A stretch of 6,555 nucleotides of DNA from JBAWVR01 sp037147155 (GCA_037147155.1 JBAWVR010000045.1:1-6555); one strand, 5' to 3'; counted from the first letter of the stretch, positions 1 to 6,275 are shown. A program made the numbers and translations. Notes: generated by a model from the sequence alone, not told the origin.

Positions 1-42
1 TAAAAATATAAAAATGGCCGGCGCTTTTGGAGCGCCGGCCAT
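1..42 (-). terminator. Rho-independent terminator of the 219-aa gene
   Basis: A perfect 11-bp inverted repeat (ATGGCCGGCGC at 14-24 with GCGCCGGCCAT at 32-42) has a 7-nt loop. On the minus strand it is followed by a T-rich run (TTTTATATTTTTA, 13 down to 1). It lies 14 bp after the TAA of the gene ending at 57. The GC-rich stem and U tract form a textbook intrinsic terminator and support minus-strand transcription. Confidence 0.9.
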
Positions 43-56
43 CGATTCAGATGTTT

Positions 57-716
57 TTACCAAGGTTGCTTACGGAAGGGATATTTGGAAAGATAACTTT
101 CCTTCCATTTTGCCTTCCACTCATTAACCTCGGAATTATTGGCGAACTTAACTTGCTCACTCTTGACCTGCCGAAACAAGTCAATCATGAAAAGAACAGT
201 GCTGTCACCAGATTTTTCTTCAAGTTCTTTCATGACCTCGTCGGTCAATCCAAAACTCTCCAAATCACCAAGTGCTTGACGGTTGCGATAGATGCCGAAG
301 AGCAAATCAATAAACTTGCACTTTTCATCCTTGAGTCGCATGTACTTCTCAAAGATGAAACGATACAAACCACGAAGCTCATCGCCATACTTCTGATTTT
401 CAGAAGAATCCCAAAGAATCTTCAACATTCCTTCAAGACCTTCCAACCAGCAAGCAAAACCCGGTTTGAGACAACAGAATTCTCCATCAGCACTCACGTA
501 GTCTGGACAATTCCTCTTCGCCGCCTCTACCAAACAGAAAAAGCCTTTTTCTGTTGCGCCTGGCGCACCATTGAAAGCTTTAACAATCTGGAAGATGGTT
601 GAATAGTCGCAATTGATTCCCTGCACAAGGTCAATCAATTGTTGCTCACCACTTGCTTTGGCGAGGTGAGCTTTCGCCATTTTGAGGACAGTATCATTCA
701 TAAACACATTCTCCAT
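57..716 (-). CDS. Hypothetical protein, 219 aa, paralogue of the neighbouring 206-aa protein
   Basis: I do not recognise this family. The protein has no signal peptide and no clear membrane segment; it looks soluble and mostly helical, with many Lys/Glu and seven Cys (including Cys81-Cys82). A hand alignment with the protein encoded at 1173-1793 shows shared landmarks in the same order: E-K then L, E, A and P (about 56-71), E-L-x-x-L-Y (113-118), E-S-F-G (153-156) and N-x-E-x-x-E-W-x-A (194-202). That points to distant paralogy, not chance. Start choice is open. The ATG at 716 has only a weak upstream AGG, inside a hairpin. The in-frame ATG at 701 (214 aa) has GGAG 9 nt upstream, at 711-714, and may be the true start. 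The gene stands alone, with its own terminator at 1-42 and a palindromic box at 766-779 shared with its paralogue. Coding is supported by terminator placement and the paralogue; function is unknown. Confidence 0.82.
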   Translation of the reverse strand: MENVFMNDTVLKMAKAHLAKASGEQQLIDLVQGINCDYSTIFQIVKAFNGAPGATEKGFFCLVEAAKRNCPDYVSADGEFCCLKPGFACWLEGLEGMLKILWDSSENQKYGDELRGLYRFIFEKYMRLKDEKCKFIDLLFGIYRNRQALGDLESFGLTDEVMKELEEKSGDSTVLFMIDLFRQVKSEQVKFANNSEVNEWKAKWKESYLSKYPFRKQPW

Positions 717-722
717 AAATTC

Positions 723-742
723 AAGGACCTGCTTGGTCCCTT
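723..742 (-). promoter_or_regulatory. Leader hairpin just upstream of the 219-aa gene
   Basis: On the minus strand AAGGGACC, loop AAGCA, GGTCCTT forms a 7-bp stem with one bulged base, ending 6 nt before the upstream ATG at 716. The only purine-rich stretch in front of that ATG (AGG) is inside the stem, so folding would hide it and favour the second ATG at 701, whose GGAG lies outside the hairpin. A role in initiation control is inference. Confidence 0.35.
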
Positions 743-765
743 AGTTTGACTCTCTTAAGAACACA

Positions 766-779
766 GTGCATTAGTGCAC
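766..779. promoter_or_regulatory. Palindromic operator-like box, copy 1
   Basis: GTGCA-TTAG-TGCAC is an inverted repeat with 5-bp arms. Its 12-bp core TGCATTAGTGCA recurs exactly at 1835-1846, in front of the paralogous gene. It starts 50 bp upstream of the ATG at 716. A weak -10-like TAGAAT (minus strand, 783-788) sits just upstream, so the box would cover the presumed transcription start, as a repressor site would. I saw no good -35 element. The bound regulator is not in the window. Confidence 0.55.
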
Positions 780-1125
780 AATATTCTATCCGGACTGTGA
801 TTGCCTTTTCGTTCATATTCGAATACAGACTTTCCACCACTATCCCAATTACTTGGTCTAAGGCAGAGTTTGTTTACATACTGGGCCACGCAGGGCCGCT
901 TTCACATAATGTTACACCCCCTAGGTGTTGGCGTCGCTGTCACGCGCCTTACACTATCTTTTTTTAATGAGAAATTAACTAGTATCCATTGGACACCTCC
1001 TTCGATTTTATTGTTAGTGTGCACCCACCCCAAAAATGACAAACTGTGTCACTTTTGCAAGGTAGATTTTCTGAACTTTAAGATACCATAAAAGACTATT
1101 CGTGTAAAGTGTTGAAAAAATGCAC
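780..1125. other. Non-coding stretch between the two hypothetical genes
   Basis: No convincing gene lies here; open frames on either strand are short and lack good start signals. On the minus strand there is one strong Shine-Dalgarno-like GGAGG (996-1000), 6 nt before an ATG (987-989) that opens only a four-codon frame, M-D-T-S-stop (975-989). Small inverted repeats are present, such as TGACA/TGTCA around 1036-1050 and ACACC/GGTGT around 913-927. None carries a U tract. The long gap probably holds upstream promoter sequence for the 219-aa gene. Confidence 0.4.
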
Positions 1126-1154
1126 AAAAAACCGGCACTTTTTCAAGATGCCGG
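1126..1154 (-). terminator. Rho-independent terminator of the 206-aa gene
   Basis: On the minus strand CCGGCA (1149-1154) pairs with TGCCGG (1132-1137). A further CTT/AAG pairing beyond one bulge closes on a GAAA tetraloop. A run of six T (1131 down to 1126) follows. It begins 18 bp after the TAA of the gene ending at 1173, a typical intrinsic terminator position. Confidence 0.88.
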
Positions 1155-1172
1155 AGTTGCAAGTGAATATTA

Positions 1173-1793
1173 TTAGATGGCAATACCCAGATTGAAGAGC
1201 GTCCGTGCTCTCCATTCAGAGAAAGCCTCGTGATTGGGCCAGATGAGACCACAAGTAAGACGAATCGTGAAGTACTGCAAGAGCGGGTAAAGCTCTGGGT
1301 GCTTACGACCGAGACTGACCAAAGCTGGCTGGTGACAAATGCCGAAACTTTCACCATCGATCAAACCTGGAGTATCGTTGATGATGAGCATAATGAGCAA
1401 CTGCCGATAGAGATTCGAACAGGTCATGTCTTCACTCTGTGCACCGTAGCACACAAGATGATGATAGAGATGTGAGAGTTCAATCAGACAATTCTCGTCT
1501 GTACGACAAGTCCAAGCGTATTGGATAAAACCACTCTCAAGCAGTGCTTCAAAGCCTCCGCCGAAAGTTTTAATATCCCAGTCCTCAATACTCTGATACC
1601 GCGGACATTCGACCGGAATAGAATTCCGAGCGACTTCCAGGGCGAGACACACTTTCTCCGAAGAAAACGCGTGTTTTGTAATCTCTGGCAAAATCTCAGC
1701 CAGACCACGATAATCAGCGCATTGTCCCAATTGCTTCATATGCTGCAACCGAGACAACTCGCCATCAACGAAACCATGAACACGAAAGTTCAT
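1173..1793 (-). CDS. Hypothetical protein, 206 aa, cysteine-rich paralogue of the 219-aa protein
   Basis: I do not recognise this family. There is no signal peptide and no clear membrane span. The start at 1793 is supported by a strong GAGGA 6 nt upstream of the ATG. The protein has nine Cys (25, 49, 63, 96, 102, 115, 125, 153, 181), unusually many for its length. They are scattered and not in paired CxxC form, so a zinc ribbon or ferredoxin-like site is not evident. Landmarks shared with the 219-aa protein are E-K with E-x-A and P (46-60), E-L-x-x-L-Y (105-110), E-S-F-G (148-151) and N-H-E-x-x-x-E-W-R-A (187-196). The gene is a single transcription unit, with a terminator at 1126-1154 and the shared palindromic box 41 bp upstream. 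The two genes may belong to a multi-copy family under one regulator; what they do cannot be told from sequence. Confidence 0.82.
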   Translation of the reverse strand: MNFRVHGFVDGELSRLQHMKQLGQCADYRGLAEILPEITKHAFSSEKVCLALEVARNSIPVECPRYQSIEDWDIKTFGGGFEALLESGFIQYAWTCRTDENCLIELSHLYHHLVCYGAQSEDMTCSNLYRQLLIMLIINDTPGLIDGESFGICHQPALVSLGRKHPELYPLLQYFTIRLTCGLIWPNHEAFSEWRARTLFNLGIAI

Positions 1794-1833
1794 CTTTATC
1801 CTCGCAATCTTGAAAATGTTTGCTCTGGAATGA

Positions 1834-1847
1834 TTGCATTAGTGCAA
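1834..1847. promoter_or_regulatory. Palindromic operator-like box, copy 2
   Basis: TTGCA-TTAG-TGCAA is an inverted repeat whose 12-bp core (1835-1846) is identical to the one at 767-778. The outermost arm base pair differs between the copies (T-A here, G-C there), yet each copy keeps its own symmetry, as expected for a protein-binding site under selection. It begins 41 bp upstream of the ATG at 1793. Confidence 0.55.
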
Positions 1848-1874
1848 CCATTACCCTCCCTTTTTTGTCGTTAT

Positions 1875-1902
1875 CTTATATGACTTGGCAAGTATTGCCC
1901 AA
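1875..1902 (-). promoter_or_regulatory. Possible promoter of the 206-aa gene
   Basis: On the minus strand TTGGGC (1897-1902, three of six matches to TTGACA) and TATAAG (1875-1880, five of six to TATAAT) are separated by 16 bp. Transcription would start near 1868 and place the palindromic box in the early transcribed region. The -35 is poor and overlaps a small inverted repeat (1885-1902), so this is tentative. Confidence 0.3.
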
Positions 1903-2071
1903 CAGTTGAGTAATGAGGTGGTTGTGGCCTTAGCAGAGTAACAAATGGGTCACTATTGCTATTGTCCCAACTTAAGATATACCCGAGGCGAGACGAGCTC
2001 AAGCCTGTGTTGATATATCTATCTCGAGTCTAGTTCTTGAATTTATCGATAATATTCCTTGTAAAAGAACA
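1903..2071. other. Intergenic stretch with no recognised gene
   Basis: Between the upstream region of the 206-aa gene and the end of the hydrolase operon I see no coding frame with a start signal. The stretch contains a 10-bp perfect palindrome, TTATCGATAA (2043-2052), and GTTCTT/AAGAAC arms flanking it. None can be assigned a role. Confidence 0.35.
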
Positions 2072-2109
2072 TCTATTCGAAACAAAACCTTTGTTTCTTC
2101 ATAAATAGA
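2072..2109 (-). terminator. Candidate terminator of the adhesin-hydrolase operon
   Basis: On the minus strand an 8-bp perfect stem GAAACAAA/TTTGTTTC (2079-2086 with 2090-2097) has a 3-nt loop. It is framed by a second stem, TCTATT/AATAGA (2072-2077 with 2104-2109). A moderately T-rich run, TTCTTTT, lies just beyond, about 2063-2069. It sits roughly 20 bp after the TAG at 2129, the stop of the hydrolase's frameshifted full-length form. It is AT-rich and weaker than the two terminators to the left. Confidence 0.4.
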
Positions 2110-2128
2110 CTTCGAGAAAAATAATACA

Positions 2129-2224
2129 CTAAATATCGTCAAGTGTCAAAGACTCAATTAAATACTTCTTAAAGTCATCTTTATTATATATATCATCATG
2201 TCCGGCATCTGGAATTACATACTT
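2129..2224 (-). pseudogene. Out-of-frame C-terminal end of the hydrolase, carrying the catalytic His
   Basis: Reading in the -1 frame from the end of the A run gives 31 further residues: K-Y-V-I-P-D-A-G-H-D-D-I, then a Lys/Asp-rich helix ending L-T-L-D-D-I at a TAG (2129-2131). The strand-turn-G-H-D-D pattern is the usual C-terminal catalytic-His segment of alpha/beta hydrolases, and the following helix is the usual last helix. Joined to the upstream 230 residues it gives a 261-aa protein, a normal length for this family. The conserved content shows this segment is, or was until recently, translated. Confidence 0.8.
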
Positions 2225-2913
2225 TTTTTTATCTTCGATGGGATTGTTTCAAAAAGTTTTTGACCAATTTTTTTAGGCACATCTTCATCGTTATCAGCCA
2301 ATATTATAGATGCTTTTCCCCCATATGATACCAACCACTTATCTGGTGTAAAGTTGTTTTTTAAAAGAAAACTTATTGGAAAAATTGGATAATGATATGA
2401 AACAACATTCTGAAAATTATCGTAAGCCGTAATTAAAATTAAATTGCTGATCTTACCCAAATGGGCATGGTAAGCAGCCGGACCGGTGCCCAGACTTTCT
2501 GCCACAACTGTCACATTTTTATAATCATTAGTTTTTAAGTATTCTATAGTATCCTCAACATTTTTAAGTATCTTTTCCATTGTGGGGTTTTTTCTATCGC
2601 CAGCATAGCCTGCATACTCAACAAAGAGAGTTGAATAGCCCTGATCAAGAAAAACCTTATTTATCTCAAATTCATCACAAGCAGAAACATCATTTCCATG
2701 GTAAAAGACAACAATCCTGTCTGAAGATTTTTTTGTTAAATATGCTCGAGTTTCGCCATATGTAACTTTTTCAAACTCACTAAATAATGGGCAGGTAGTG
2801 AAATCAGTTTTATTGGGTTTGTAAATTAATATATTTTGGTAGTTAAAAAGTATCACACCAAAAAATATATAGACGGCAACACATACTAAGGTAAACCAAA
2901 TAATATAATTCAT
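2215..2913 (-). CDS. Membrane-anchored alpha/beta hydrolase (ABHD12/17-like), truncated in this frame
   Basis: A serine hydrolase of the alpha/beta fold, probably an esterase, thioesterase or peptidase; the substrate is unknown. An N-terminal hydrophobic segment (about residues 4-24) should anchor it in the membrane. Next come Q26-N-I-L-I-Y-K-P, typical of ABHD12/13/17-like proteins, the oxyanion-hole segment Y-H-G-N (71-74), E-Y-A-G-Y (99-103), and the nucleophile elbow A-E-S-L-G with Ser140. The acid is probably Asp209 in D-N-D-E-D-V-P. The frame as read ends at TAA (2215-2217) after 232 residues, before any catalytic His. The His is in the -1 frame directly after an eight-A run (see 2129-2224). 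The ATG overlaps the upstream gene's TGA (ATGA), and no strong Shine-Dalgarno is visible, which suggests translational coupling to the adhesin gene. Family assignment is firm at fold level; activity of the 232-aa form is doubtful. Confidence 0.88.
   Translation of the reverse strand: MNYIIWFTLVCVAVYIFFGVILFNYQNILIYKPNKTDFTTCPLFSEFEKVTYGETRAYLTKKSSDRIVVFYHGNDVSACDEFEINKVFLDQGYSTLFVEYAGYAGDRKNPTMEKILKNVEDTIEYLKTNDYKNVTVVAESLGTGPAAYHAHLGKISNLILITAYDNFQNVVSYHYPIFPISFLLKNNFTPDKWLVSYGGKASIILADNDEDVPKKIGQKLFETIPSKIKKSM
2223..2230 (-). other. Eight-A slippery run at the hydrolase frame break
   Basis: The coding strand reads ATA AAA AAA AGT ATG TAA. A -1 slip on A-AAA-AAA, or one extra A added by RNA polymerase or by correction of the run length, joins the upstream frame to the conserved tail. 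The zero-frame stop is only two codons after the run. From sequence alone I cannot separate programmed slippage, true mutation and sequencing error. Confidence 0.7.
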
Positions 2914-5900
2914 TTATTCAATAATCCATTAACAAACTTTCGAGACATCTTTTCAAATACCCCCGTTCCCTTTTTTAGATTAACTGGAACAAGAATATCT
3001 TTCGCATTAGCTTCTTGAAATTTAGTCAAAGCATTTTTTGTTAATGTGCCAAAATAATTTGTCTCCTTACCTTTTGACCCAACTCCAGTCATTGCCAAAG
3101 GAAAACCGTTTTCATTCAAAAACTTTTGCAGCTTGATTACATCTGGTTCAACATCCTTAAGTTTGAGTGTATGAGTAAATACTTCAATATATGTTTTTTG
3201 AACTGGGATAACTACTACCGGAGTTGGGATTGAAGTCGTGGTTGCTGTTTGTAAGACAATAGCAGGGGCAACTGGGGTTGTGGTTCCTAGATTTGTACCT
3301 GTTGTGGTTGTGATATCTTGTACAGGGGTCGTCGTTATTGTTTCAGTAATTACCGGTGGTGCGATTATTTTGAGTCTACTGTGGTGACTGGTCGTCACTG
3401 GCTGAACTGTGAATTTAGGATAATCGTTAGTCCAAACCCGCCATATTGGGTCGGCACTATCAATACCAACAAAATCCCATTGACCTACGAACGGTGCCAC
3501 ACTAGAAGTATTTTTAAAATAATCCGCAGTGTCTTTTGAATCACAGCCGCTAGCTATTTCCAATTGACCATTACATGTTAAGCCAGAACCGGTTGGTCGA
3601 TAATAAAAGTTATTAGATAGTGAGACAGTTTTGGCTGGTCTATAATAGTTGCCATCTCCAACAGTGGTTGTTGCGAAGCCCAAGAGACCACCAGTATTTT
3701 TTGGCGCAATAATTGTTCCGACGTTAAAAGAATTACTAATAGTCAAACTATTTCCCGTGTCACCAAATGGTCCACTTAGACCCTCAAGAGAATTGACACC
3801 AACCAAACCACCAGCTCCATCACCACCAACATGATCAGAATCAATCAGGTATGTAGCTGTGACCAAACCACTGTTATATGAATTGGTAATATTAACTGTC
3901 GGTGCAGAACCAATTAAACCACCGATTCTCTGCATACCAGTAACACTACCCGAGTTATAAGAGTTTTCAATCGTTGGCCAAAGTGCAGAACCGATAAGTC
4001 CTCCAACGGTATGAGTAGTAGCACTACCCGTCACACTACCGGTATTATATGATTTTATAACACGAACATCATTTCCTGAACCAATTAAACCACCAGTATA
4101 GAGAGTGCCATTAGCTGTTACATTGCCGGTATTGTAAGAATTGGTAATAATAGAAGTGTAAGCCGCGCCCAATAAACCTCCGATGCTTCTTTCGGTAGTA
4201 GCTCCGGTATAGGTACCAGATACAGCAACACTACTCGAAGAATTTGTAATACTTATATTTGATCCGGATCCAGCAAAACCACCAACTTTATACTTTCCAG
4301 AAACTGTTCCAGTGACACTGGAGTTTGTAACTACCAATTGGCCAGAAGTATAACCCATCAAACCACCCACACGATACTGACCAGTAATATTTATATTTCT
4401 AAGATGAACATTATTAATAGTGTTTGGGTTTCCACTAATCGCCCCGAAGAGGCCAATTTGATCTTCAGTTGGTCTATTTATTGTTAAATTGGAGATTGTG
4501 TATCCAGCGGCATCAAAGACACCAGAAAAAGGCGAGCTTATGCTACCGATCGGAGTAAAGTTGGCAATACCAGAACAATCAATATCTGTTCCCGATGTTG
4601 GAGCTAGTCTAAAATATTTATTCAAATAATAACCATCCGCTCCTCCTATAGCCTGCAATTGTTCACAATTGGCGACAGTGAAAGCTTTTTCGGATGTTGA
4701 ACCATCAATACCAGCAACACCATCGTTGGCAAAAACAGACGAAACTGCAAGAGTTCTCTCAGGCGAAGATACTTTATTGGCACTTGTATCAACAGCGTAA
4801 ACTTTTGCTATATGATTACCGCTAATGAGACCCACAAAGGTATTTGAATATTGGTAACCAGAAAGTACGGCATTGAAAAGAGATTTTATTTCTTGAGCAG
4901 CTAGAGTTCGACTAAATATCATGACTTCATCAATAAGTCCTGTCCAATATTCATAACTAGCTTCAGAATTTTTTCCAATAGTTAGATTATTAGAGTTGTA
5001 AGCTATTGATGTAAAACTAGAATTATAATCGGTGTCTATCAGTCCATCAACATATATTTTTACTTCTCCGGAGGTAAAAGTGACAGTGACCAAGTGCCAA
5101 GAACCATCATTAATACTAGTCTGCCCATCAACAGAATCAATTCCAGTACCGTTACTCAGAGCCACATGCACTCTACCAGTACTTCCACTCATAGAAACTA
5201 AAATTCCAGACTGTCTGGCGTAATCCCATTGATTGGTAATTATTGTTTTCCAACCCGATCCGGATTCTGCTGGTTTGACCCAAGCGGACATGGTGATATT
5301 GTTTGTAATTTTTAGGGAATTACTATTACCCATATCAATATAATCTGCCTGCCCATCAAAGTTAAAAGCCTGGCCAAATTTTCCGGCTGGGTAGGTATTA
5401 CTGGAAGTTCTGGTATATAATTCTAACTCTCTTATTTCCGGCCAATAGTTTGAGGGATTACCGCTAGAAATAAATAATCTATAATAGCGATAGGTTTGTG
5501 AATTGGAAAACACATCATTGTACCAAACCATCGAAGAGCCATGACTATAAGTGGTAAGATCTGTCCAAATGGAATCGTCATTTGAACCCTGTATTTTACC
5601 TGTCATCGAAACAGTTGGTGAACTATAATACATTCTGGTTTTGGTCACCGCAACCTCGTTTCCAGCCCCTAGGTCAATTTTTAACCATTGAGTTTTACCG
5701 TCAGCGGTATCTGATCCACAAAACCAAAATGACTCTGTACTACCATCAAAAGCTTTTGACGGTCCTGCGAATGCGGCCCAGGCCTGGTAAGTGTCAGAAG
5801 CTGTGGTTGTGGCCCCGGCGGTATTTACTTTTGAATATGTAAAACTATTTAAAGTACCGTTATTACCATAACCAGATTCATCGGTAGTTGTACTCTCTCC

Positions 5901-6113
5901 TCTCCACCAACCAACCAAAGAATTATCAAAATTATTTAAAATGTAGTGTTGACCAGACATGGTACTAGTCGCACTAATTGCCAAACTAGTTGGGGTACTC
6001 GTCGATCCATTTTCTGGTGTTGGAGAAATAAAACTTACAGTTGAGTCAGCTAAAACGTTTGAAGCTGAATAAAATAATGAGAGTGCCAAGAAAAAAAAGA
6101 AGGTTTTTTTCAT
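2910..6113 (-). CDS. Secreted LamG / discoidin / GLUG-repeat adhesin with C-terminal peptidoglycan-binding domain
   Basis: A large exported protein, probably displayed on the cell surface for attachment. Residues 1-22 form a signal peptide (M-K-K, a Phe/Leu core, then V-L-A before Asp23). A LamG-type (concanavalin-like) domain begins at about 65-90 (G-W-W-R-G-E, D-E-S-G-Y-G-N-N-G-T-L), is interrupted by an F5/8 type C (discoidin) domain at about 95-234 (A-F-D-G-S, W-L-K-I-D-L-G, Q-G-S-N-D-D, Y-Y-R-L, E-L-E-L-Y), and resumes at 243-415 (K-F-G-Q-A-F-N-F-D-G, A-W-V-K-P, I-D-E-V-M-I-F). After an Ig-like stretch (416-458) come about nine GLUG repeats (552-845), expected to form a beta-helix. A Thr/Pro linker (903-975) leads to a PG_binding_1-like domain (978-1065) with V-I-K-L-Q-K-F-L and Y-F-G-T-L-T-K. 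There is no LPxTG signal, so the last domain probably holds the protein to the wall. The start is fixed by the signal peptide; no clear Shine-Dalgarno precedes it. Binding targets are unknown. Confidence 0.93.
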   Translation of the reverse strand: MKKTFFFFLALSLFYSASNVLADSTVSFISPTPENGSTSTPTSLAISATSTMSGQHYILNNFDNSLVGWWRGESTTTDESGYGNNGTLNSFTYSKVNTAGATTTASDTYQAWAAFAGPSKAFDGSTESFWFCGSDTADGKTQWLKIDLGAGNEVAVTKTRMYYSSPTVSMTGKIQGSNDDSIWTDLTTYSHGSSMVWYNDVFSNSQTYRYYRLFISSGNPSNYWPEIRELELYTRTSSNTYPAGKFGQAFNFDGQADYIDMGNSNSLKITNNITMSAWVKPAESGSGWKTIITNQWDYARQSGILVSMSGSTGRVHVALSNGTGIDSVDGQTSINDGSWHLVTVTFTSGEVKIYVDGLIDTDYNSSFTSIAYNSNNLTIGKNSEASYEYWTGLIDEVMIFSRTLAAQEIKSLFNAVLSGYQYSNTFVGLISGNHIAKVYAVDTSANKVSSPERTLAVSSVFANDGVAGIDGSTSEKAFTVANCEQLQAIGGADGYYLNKYFRLAPTSGTDIDCSGIANFTPIGSISSPFSGVFDAAGYTISNLTINRPTEDQIGLFGAISGNPNTINNVHLRNINITGQYRVGGLMGYTSGQLVVTNSSVTGTVSGKYKVGGFAGSGSNISITNSSSSVAVSGTYTGATTERSIGGLLGAAYTSIITNSYNTGNVTANGTLYTGGLIGSGNDVRVIKSYNTGSVTGSATTHTVGGLIGSALWPTIENSYNSGSVTGMQRIGGLIGSAPTVNITNSYNSGLVTATYLIDSDHVGGDGAGGLVGVNSLEGLSGPFGDTGNSLTISNSFNVGTIIAPKNTGGLLGFATTTVGDGNYYRPAKTVSLSNNFYYRPTGSGLTCNGQLEIASGCDSKDTADYFKNTSSVAPFVGQWDFVGIDSADPIWRVWTNDYPKFTVQPVTTSHHSRLKIIAPPVITETITTTPVQDITTTTGTNLGTTTPVAPAIVLQTATTTSIPTPVVVIPVQKTYIEVFTHTLKLKDVEPDVIKLQKFLNENGFPLAMTGVGSKGKETNYFGTLTKNALTKFQEANAKDILVPVNLKKGTGVFEKMSRKFVNGLLNK
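3579..4460 (-). repeat. GLUG-motif repeat array within the adhesin
   Basis: About nine degenerate repeats of roughly 27-42 residues (adhesin residues 552-845) follow the pattern [VIT]-G-G-L-[ILM]-G, a variable stretch, [IV]-x-N-S-Y-N-[TS]-G-x-V. The middle five (about 640-750) are the most regular. The eighth is expanded by a Gly-rich insertion, and the ninth by a longer insert containing D-G-N-Y-Y-R-P. This matches the GLUG motif family found in bacterial surface proteins. The DNA copies have diverged, so it is not a recent tandem expansion. Confidence 0.85.
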
Positions 6114-6123
6114 TAGTGTAATG
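6111..6123. promoter_or_regulatory. Inverted repeat over the adhesin start codon
   Basis: CATTA-GTG-TAATG is a perfect 5-bp-arm inverted repeat that includes the ATG (minus strand, 6111-6113). It shares the 8-mer CATTAGTG with the boxes at 766-779 and 1834-1847, but not their TGCA arms. It may be a related binding site or chance in AT-rich DNA. Confidence 0.25.
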
Positions 6124-6152
6124 ATTATATATTAAATTTTAACAATATTATA
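6124..6152 (-). promoter_or_regulatory. Candidate -10 elements for the adhesin-hydrolase operon
   Basis: Two perfect TATAAT hexamers lie on the minus strand, at 6147-6152 and 6124-6129, in strongly AT-rich DNA. The first would give a leader of about 27 nt. The second would start the transcript within a few bases of the ATG, which would fit the absence of a Shine-Dalgarno sequence. Neither has a recognisable -35 at normal spacing, so AT-rich chance matches are possible. Confidence 0.35.
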
Positions 6153-6221
6153 ACATTTAACACAATAAATTAGTAGCAAAAAGATGGGGGTTTTGGGCAC
6201 TGTCTGCGGGCAGACGGGCGC

Positions 6222-6242
6222 AGTTGACGGGATTTGGTCAGG
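6222..6242 (+). repeat. 21-bp direct repeat, copy 1
   Basis: Identical over 21 bp to 6276-6296, offset 54 bp. It contains TGACGGGATTTG (6225-6236), which is complementary to the arm at 6398-6409, so it can replace copy 2 in the long-range stem. Confidence 0.85.
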
Positions 6243-6275
6243 CGTTCTTAACTCGCCGTCGCTCTCCAGAAAAGA

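Noticed and set aside
27..602. Plus-strand open frame of 191 codons opposite the 219-aa gene
   Set aside because: It begins inside the terminator hairpin and lacks a ribosome site; the minus-strand gene has a terminator and a recognisable paralogue.
1400..1425. TTCGAAT-type sequence resembling a tRNA T loop on the minus strand
   Set aside because: The flanking bases do not form a T stem, no matching acceptor or anticodon arms are visible, and it lies inside the 206-aa coding frame.
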